In this document: positions 5,869-7,535 of the stretch, piece after piece
Layout: the number at the start of each line of letters is the position of its first letter
How positions within the stretch are numbered: the stretch's first letter is position 1
Assembly: GCA_030706105.1 (NCBI GenBank)
Contig: JAUZPC010000129.1
Coordinates: 1 to 7,535, forward strand
Length of the DNA stretch: 7,535 bases
Direction: 5' to 3'
From: Bacteroidota bacterium
GTDB taxonomy: Bacteria; Bacteroidota; Ignavibacteria; Ignavibacteriales; Ignavibacteriaceae
The notes under the pieces: model-generated
Database searches by the model: none
The model's input: only the letters and a program-made list of their open reading frames with translations
Told to the model about the DNA's origin: nothing
Translations under genes and position numbers: made by a program

Positions 5869-6402
5869 ATGAAAATAATATTAAGACAAAATTATTCGAC
5901 CCTAGGCCAAATTGGCGACGTTGTAGAAGTTAAAGACGGTTATGCTCTTAACTATTTAATTCCTCGTAAAATTGCTTTTACTGCATTAGCAGGTAATTTA
6001 AGCGCTTTGAACGAAGAAAAGAAAAGCTATGACAAAAAAATTAAAAAAGAAATCAGTGATGCTGAGTTATTAGCTGCTGATCTTGAGAAGCTCACTATTG
6101 AAATTCCTGTAAAAGTTGGCGAAGAAGGCAAGCTTTACGGCTCTGTTACAACTCAAATGGTTGCCGATGCTTTAACTGAAAAAGGTTTCAACTTAGACAA
6201 GAGAAAAATTGAAATTGCTGAACAGATTAAAGCTGTTGGTTTATATTCAGTTGAAGTTAAATTATATGCTACTGTTGCTGCAAAAGTAAAAGTACTTGTA
6301 AAAGAAGAAGCTAAACAAGGCGTAGAAGTTGCTGAAACTCCTGCACCAGAAGTTGAAGTTGCTCCTGAACAGCCTGCTGCAGAGGAACCAAAAGCAGAAT
6401 AA
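5869..6402 (+). CDS. rplI: 50S ribosomal protein L9
   Basis: Large-subunit protein that binds 23S rRNA near the L1 stalk and helps maintain reading-frame fidelity. The N-terminal rRNA-binding domain is clear: MKIILRQNYSTLGQIGDVVE, then VKDGYALNYLIPRKIA (21-36). A charged connecting helix follows (about 45-75), then the C-terminal domain (IPVKVGEEGKLYGSVTTQMVADAL at 79-102, to about residue 145). At 177 aa it is about 30 residues longer than the common 147-150 aa form because of an Ala/Glu/Pro/Val-rich tail (about 146-177). Its AGGAG (5858-5862) overlaps the rpsR TAG stop and sits 6 nt before the ATG, so translation is tightly linked. It is the last gene of the operon, with an intrinsic terminator 26 nt after its stop. 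Confidence 0.97.
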   Translation: MKIILRQNYSTLGQIGDVVEVKDGYALNYLIPRKIAFTALAGNLSALNEEKKSYDKKIKKEISDAELLAADLEKLTIEIPVKVGEEGKLYGSVTTQMVADALTEKGFNLDKRKIEIAEQIKAVGLYSVEVKLYATVAAKVKVLVKEEAKQGVEVAETPAPEVEVAPEQPAAEEPKAE

Positions 6403-6428
6403 TTTCAGAATTATTCGTTCTTAAAATT

Positions 6429-6458
6429 AAAGCTGTCCTAATCAGGGCAGCTTTTTTT
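6429..6458 (+). terminator. Intrinsic terminator of the rpsF-rplI operon
   Basis: AAAGCTGTCC (6429-6438) pairs fully with GGGCAGCTTT (6445-6454), including one G-T wobble, around a six-base TAATCA loop. A seven-T run (6452-6458) begins within the stem. It is the clearest intrinsic terminator in the window and marks the end of the ribosomal protein transcript. Confidence 0.92.
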
Positions 6459-6635
6459 ATACCCTTTCCATTAAAAGCCAGTTCGTACGGATATTTTGTC
6501 ACGGGGGGTCTTCAAAAATTGGTCAACAAAAACATTGGAATATTTATTTGTGTACAGTCTTGCAAATCCGAACTCTAAAACCAGTTAGCAGTAATCCGAA
6601 AAATGAAAGACAAAATTTGTTTGTTATTTGTCTAA

Positions 6636-6664
6636 TTGTTAATTTCACGTTAGTATCTATTTTG
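6636..6664 (+). promoter_or_regulatory. Possible promoter of the YbjQ-family gene
   Basis: TTGTTA (6636-6641) is followed after 16 nt by TATTTT (6658-6663) and a G. This is near both a sigma70-like promoter and the TTG / TAnnTTTG pattern, one base short of the latter. It would start transcription about 15 nt before the ATG. The match is weaker than for the prs and ArsR promoters. The rest of the gap after the rplI terminator holds nothing I could identify. Confidence 0.35.
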
Positions 6665-6685
6665 TTTTAAATATTTGAGGTTATA

Positions 6686-7009
6686 ATGGAACACAATAAT
6701 ATCACTACTGCATTTGAACTGCCTAATAAAAAAATTGTTAGAAATATTGGATTAGTAAAAGGAATAACCGTAAGGTCAAGAAATGTTTTTGGAACAATTG
6801 GAGGTTCTTTGCAAACTCTTTTTGGCGGAAATATTACTCTCTTTACCGAGCTATGTGAAAAGACTCGTCAGGAATCTTATAATTTAATGGTACAGCATGC
6901 AGAAGAGGTAGGAGCTAATGCCATTATAGCAGTAAGATATGATGCTAACGATGTAATGAGCGGAGTAACTGAAGTGCTTTGCTATGGTACGGCGGTTGTC
7001 GTCGAATAG
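6686..7009 (+). CDS. ybjQ: YbjQ-family (UPF0145 / DUF74) protein
   Basis: Small cytoplasmic protein of the YbjQ family, which is often labelled 'putative heavy-metal-binding' from structural work. Its cellular role is not settled. At 107 aa it has the family's normal length. Typical elements are the opening strand pair (IVRNIGLVKGITVRSRN, 17-33), the glycine-rich turn with an intervening helix (GTIGGSLQTLFGGNITLFTELCEK, 36-59), the helix RQESYNLMVQHAEEVGANAIIAVRYD (61-86) and the closing strand EVLCYGTAVVVE. Cys57 and Cys99 are the only cysteines and could bind a metal, but this is not shown by sequence. GAGG (6677-6680) lies 5 nt before the ATG. It seems monocistronic: a terminator lies upstream and a long gene-free region follows. 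The later ArsR-family gene is too far away to infer a shared function. Confidence 0.9.
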   Translation: MEHNNITTAFELPNKKIVRNIGLVKGITVRSRNVFGTIGGSLQTLFGGNITLFTELCEKTRQESYNLMVQHAEEVGANAIIAVRYDANDVMSGVTEVLCYGTAVVVE

Positions 7010-7026
7010 ATAAGCAGTATTCTATA

Positions 7027-7137
7027 AAAAGTATGCTGTGGCAAAGCCCCTGATTGCTGAATTTTAAACATCTCCCCACTAGATAAAGAGACTGTGTGAA
7101 TATTATAAGCAAATAATGATATATCCAGCATACTTTT
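7027..7137. repeat. 111-bp segment bounded by 12-bp inverted repeats
   Basis: AAAAGTATGCTG (7027-7038) and CAGCATACTTTT (7126-7137) are perfect reverse complements. The segment has no coding content and lies just after the ybjQ stop. Its size and ends resemble a small non-autonomous element, but there is no clear target-site duplication (flanks are TCTAT and ACGTA). It could instead be the base of a long RNA hairpin. A second short pair, GTGAAT (7096-7101) and ATTCAC (7148-7153), crosses its right end. Confidence 0.5.
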
Positions 7138-7246
7138 ACGTAATTGCATTCACCGTAGTTCATCCCTCCCATTTTAGGGGAAGGAAAGTGGGAGAGGTCG
7201 TTCCGCAGGACATCTCTGTATAGTTTATATAAGTCTGGATCCCCCT

Positions 7247-7271
7247 TTATCCCCCTTACGAAGGGGGATAA
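7247..7271. repeat. Strong 11-bp palindrome with C/G runs
   Basis: TTATCCCCCTT (7247-7257) and AAGGGGGATAA (7261-7271) pair perfectly around a three-base ACG loop. A half copy, GATCCCCCTTTA, directly precedes it (7238-7248). No T-run follows on either strand, so it is a poor intrinsic terminator. C5/G5 palindromes of this kind are a frequent type of interspersed intergenic repeat; whether other copies exist in this genome cannot be seen here. Confidence 0.6.
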
Positions 7272-7411
7272 GCCCAACCTATCTGATATTCACCCAGCCT
7301 TTAATTTAGGGGCAAATTAGTGCAGAATATTAATTCCATATATTGTTTTGCAGTAAATCCATTCTAACAAATTAGCGAGGCGGAGTTTCTCATTACAAAA
7401 ACAATTCTCCC

Positions 7412-7442
7412 TTGTCATTTAGTCCACAGGCAATTATATTTC
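7412..7442 (+). promoter_or_regulatory. Promoter of the ArsR-family gene
   Basis: TTGTCA (7412-7417) is followed by exactly 17 nt and TATATT (7435-7440), continuing as TATATTTC. It matches the prs promoter in spacing and -10 region. Transcription would start about 7447-7449, leaving a leader of only about 15 nt. Confidence 0.65.
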
Positions 7443-7461
7443 GGTACATAACGAAATATAA
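7434..7461. promoter_or_regulatory. Probable autoregulatory operator of the ArsR-family gene
   Basis: TTATATTTCG (7434-7443) and CGAAATATAA (7452-7461) form a perfect 10-bp inverted repeat with an 8-bp spacer. The left arm contains the promoter -10 box and the right arm ends 2 nt before the ATG. Dimeric ArsR-family repressors typically bind AT-rich dyads of this form overlapping their own promoter and release when metal or another inducer binds. Confidence 0.7.
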
Positions 7462-7463
7462 AT

Positions 7464-7535
7464 ATGCTACAAGAACAAACAAAAATATTTAAAGCCCTTG
7501 CCGATCCTAACAGGATAAGGATAATAAAACTGCTA
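7464..7535 (+). CDS. ArsR-family transcriptional regulator, N-terminus only
   Basis: Only the first 24 codons are in the window. They encode MLQEQTKIFKALADPNRIRI followed by IKLL, the characteristic first-helix start of ArsR/SmtB winged-helix repressors (F-KALADPxRxxIL-LL). The frame is open to the edge. The recognition helix and inducer-binding cysteines or histidines lie beyond it, so the inducer (arsenic, zinc, cadmium, redox or none) cannot be named. There is no Shine-Dalgarno sequence; the bases before the ATG are the right arm of the inverted repeat. Autoregulation is likely from that repeat. Confidence 0.82.
   Translation, partial: MLQEQTKIFKALADPNRIRIIKLL

Larger units (their letters stand above)
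7010..7463. other. Gene-free, repeat-rich region between ybjQ and the ArsR-family gene
   Basis: This 454-nt stretch has no credible gene. It contains a 12-bp inverted-repeat pair bounding a 111-bp segment, a second G/C-rich inverted repeat (CTCCCA 7166-7171 with TGGGAG 7189-7194), a strong 11-bp palindrome at 7247-7271, and at its right end the ArsR promoter and operator. Local C/G runs (CCCTCCC, AGGGG, CCCCC, GGGGG) contrast with the AT-rich surroundings and look like interspersed repeat material. The minus strand has a 110-codon frame across 6945-7277, but its composition follows these repeats and overlaps ybjQ. No clear terminator for ybjQ was found. Confidence 0.6.

Noticed and set aside
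7247..7271. Palindrome as the ybjQ terminator
   Set aside because: No T-run follows on either strand and it lies about 240 nt beyond the ybjQ stop.
6945..7277. Minus-strand 110-codon frame starting MGLSPFVRGIKGDPDLYKLY
   Set aside because: It overlaps the end of ybjQ, runs through the C/G palindrome and the inverted repeats, and its residue content follows those repeats. No ribosome-binding site or family resemblance.
6686..7535. A metal-response cluster formed by ybjQ and the ArsR-family gene
   Set aside because: The two are separated by 454 nt of repeats, have separate promoters, and the metal role of YbjQ is unproven. The sequence does not support a functional link.
1..7535. CRISPR array, tRNA, rRNA, transposase or phage genes
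   Set aside because: No regularly spaced direct repeats, cloverleaf-like segments, rRNA-like stretches or recombinase motifs were seen on either strand.

Overview
This is an AT-rich bacterial chromosomal window dominated by translation housekeeping genes. The gene set and order (prs, rplY/ctc, pth, then rpsF, ssb, rpsR, rplI), together with a PiT transporter paired with a DUF47/PhoU-like protein, suggest the Bacteroidota/Chlorobiota side of the FCB group. Many genes carry real Shine-Dalgarno sites (GGAG, GGAGG, AGGAG), which fits Ignavibacteria or Chlorobia better than classical Bacteroidia. Two promoters (for prs and for the ArsR-like gene) read TTGnnA-N17-TATATTTC, which satisfies both a sigma70-like pattern and the Bacteroidota TTG / TAnnTTTG pattern. 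The lineage is an inference; no rRNA is present to confirm it.

Left part, minus strand (1-1983). The first 155 bases hold the N-terminus of a minus-strand gene that leaves the window, with a signal-peptide-like start. Next comes a two-gene minus-strand operon: a DUF47 PhoU-like protein (1366-1983) followed 8 nt later by a PiT-family inorganic phosphate permease (347-1357). It ends in a hairpin with a U-tract at 291-326. In both operon genes the longest open frame overstates the N-terminus, and shorter starts are preferred here.

Centre, plus strand (2328-6402). A 344-nt divergent gap carries a good promoter for prs (PRPP synthetase). Then follow rplY (L25/CTC, 5S rRNA-binding) and pth (peptidyl-tRNA hydrolase), the latter starting at a TTG one codon past the rplY stop and in the same frame. 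A 149-nt gap holds a candidate S6:S18-binding mRNA leader just before rpsF. After it come rpsF (S6), ssb, rpsR (S18) and rplI (L9), tightly packed and closed by a strong intrinsic terminator at 6429-6458. The leader would let surplus S6:S18 complex repress its own operon. S6, L9 and L25 all have acidic, alanine-rich C-terminal tails, and the SSB lacks the usual DDDIPF-type tip.

Right part (6459-7535). A stand-alone YbjQ-family gene (6686-7009) is followed by 454 nt without a gene. That gap holds a 12-bp inverted-repeat pair bounding a 111-bp segment and a strong G/C-rich palindrome, and looks like interspersed repeat material. At the right edge an ArsR-family regulator begins at 7464, with a perfect 10-bp inverted repeat overlapping its own promoter, the layout of an autorepressed metalloregulator or stress regulator. 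I saw no CRISPR array, transposase, tRNA or rRNA. Most of the window is conventional; the most worthwhile signals are regulatory.
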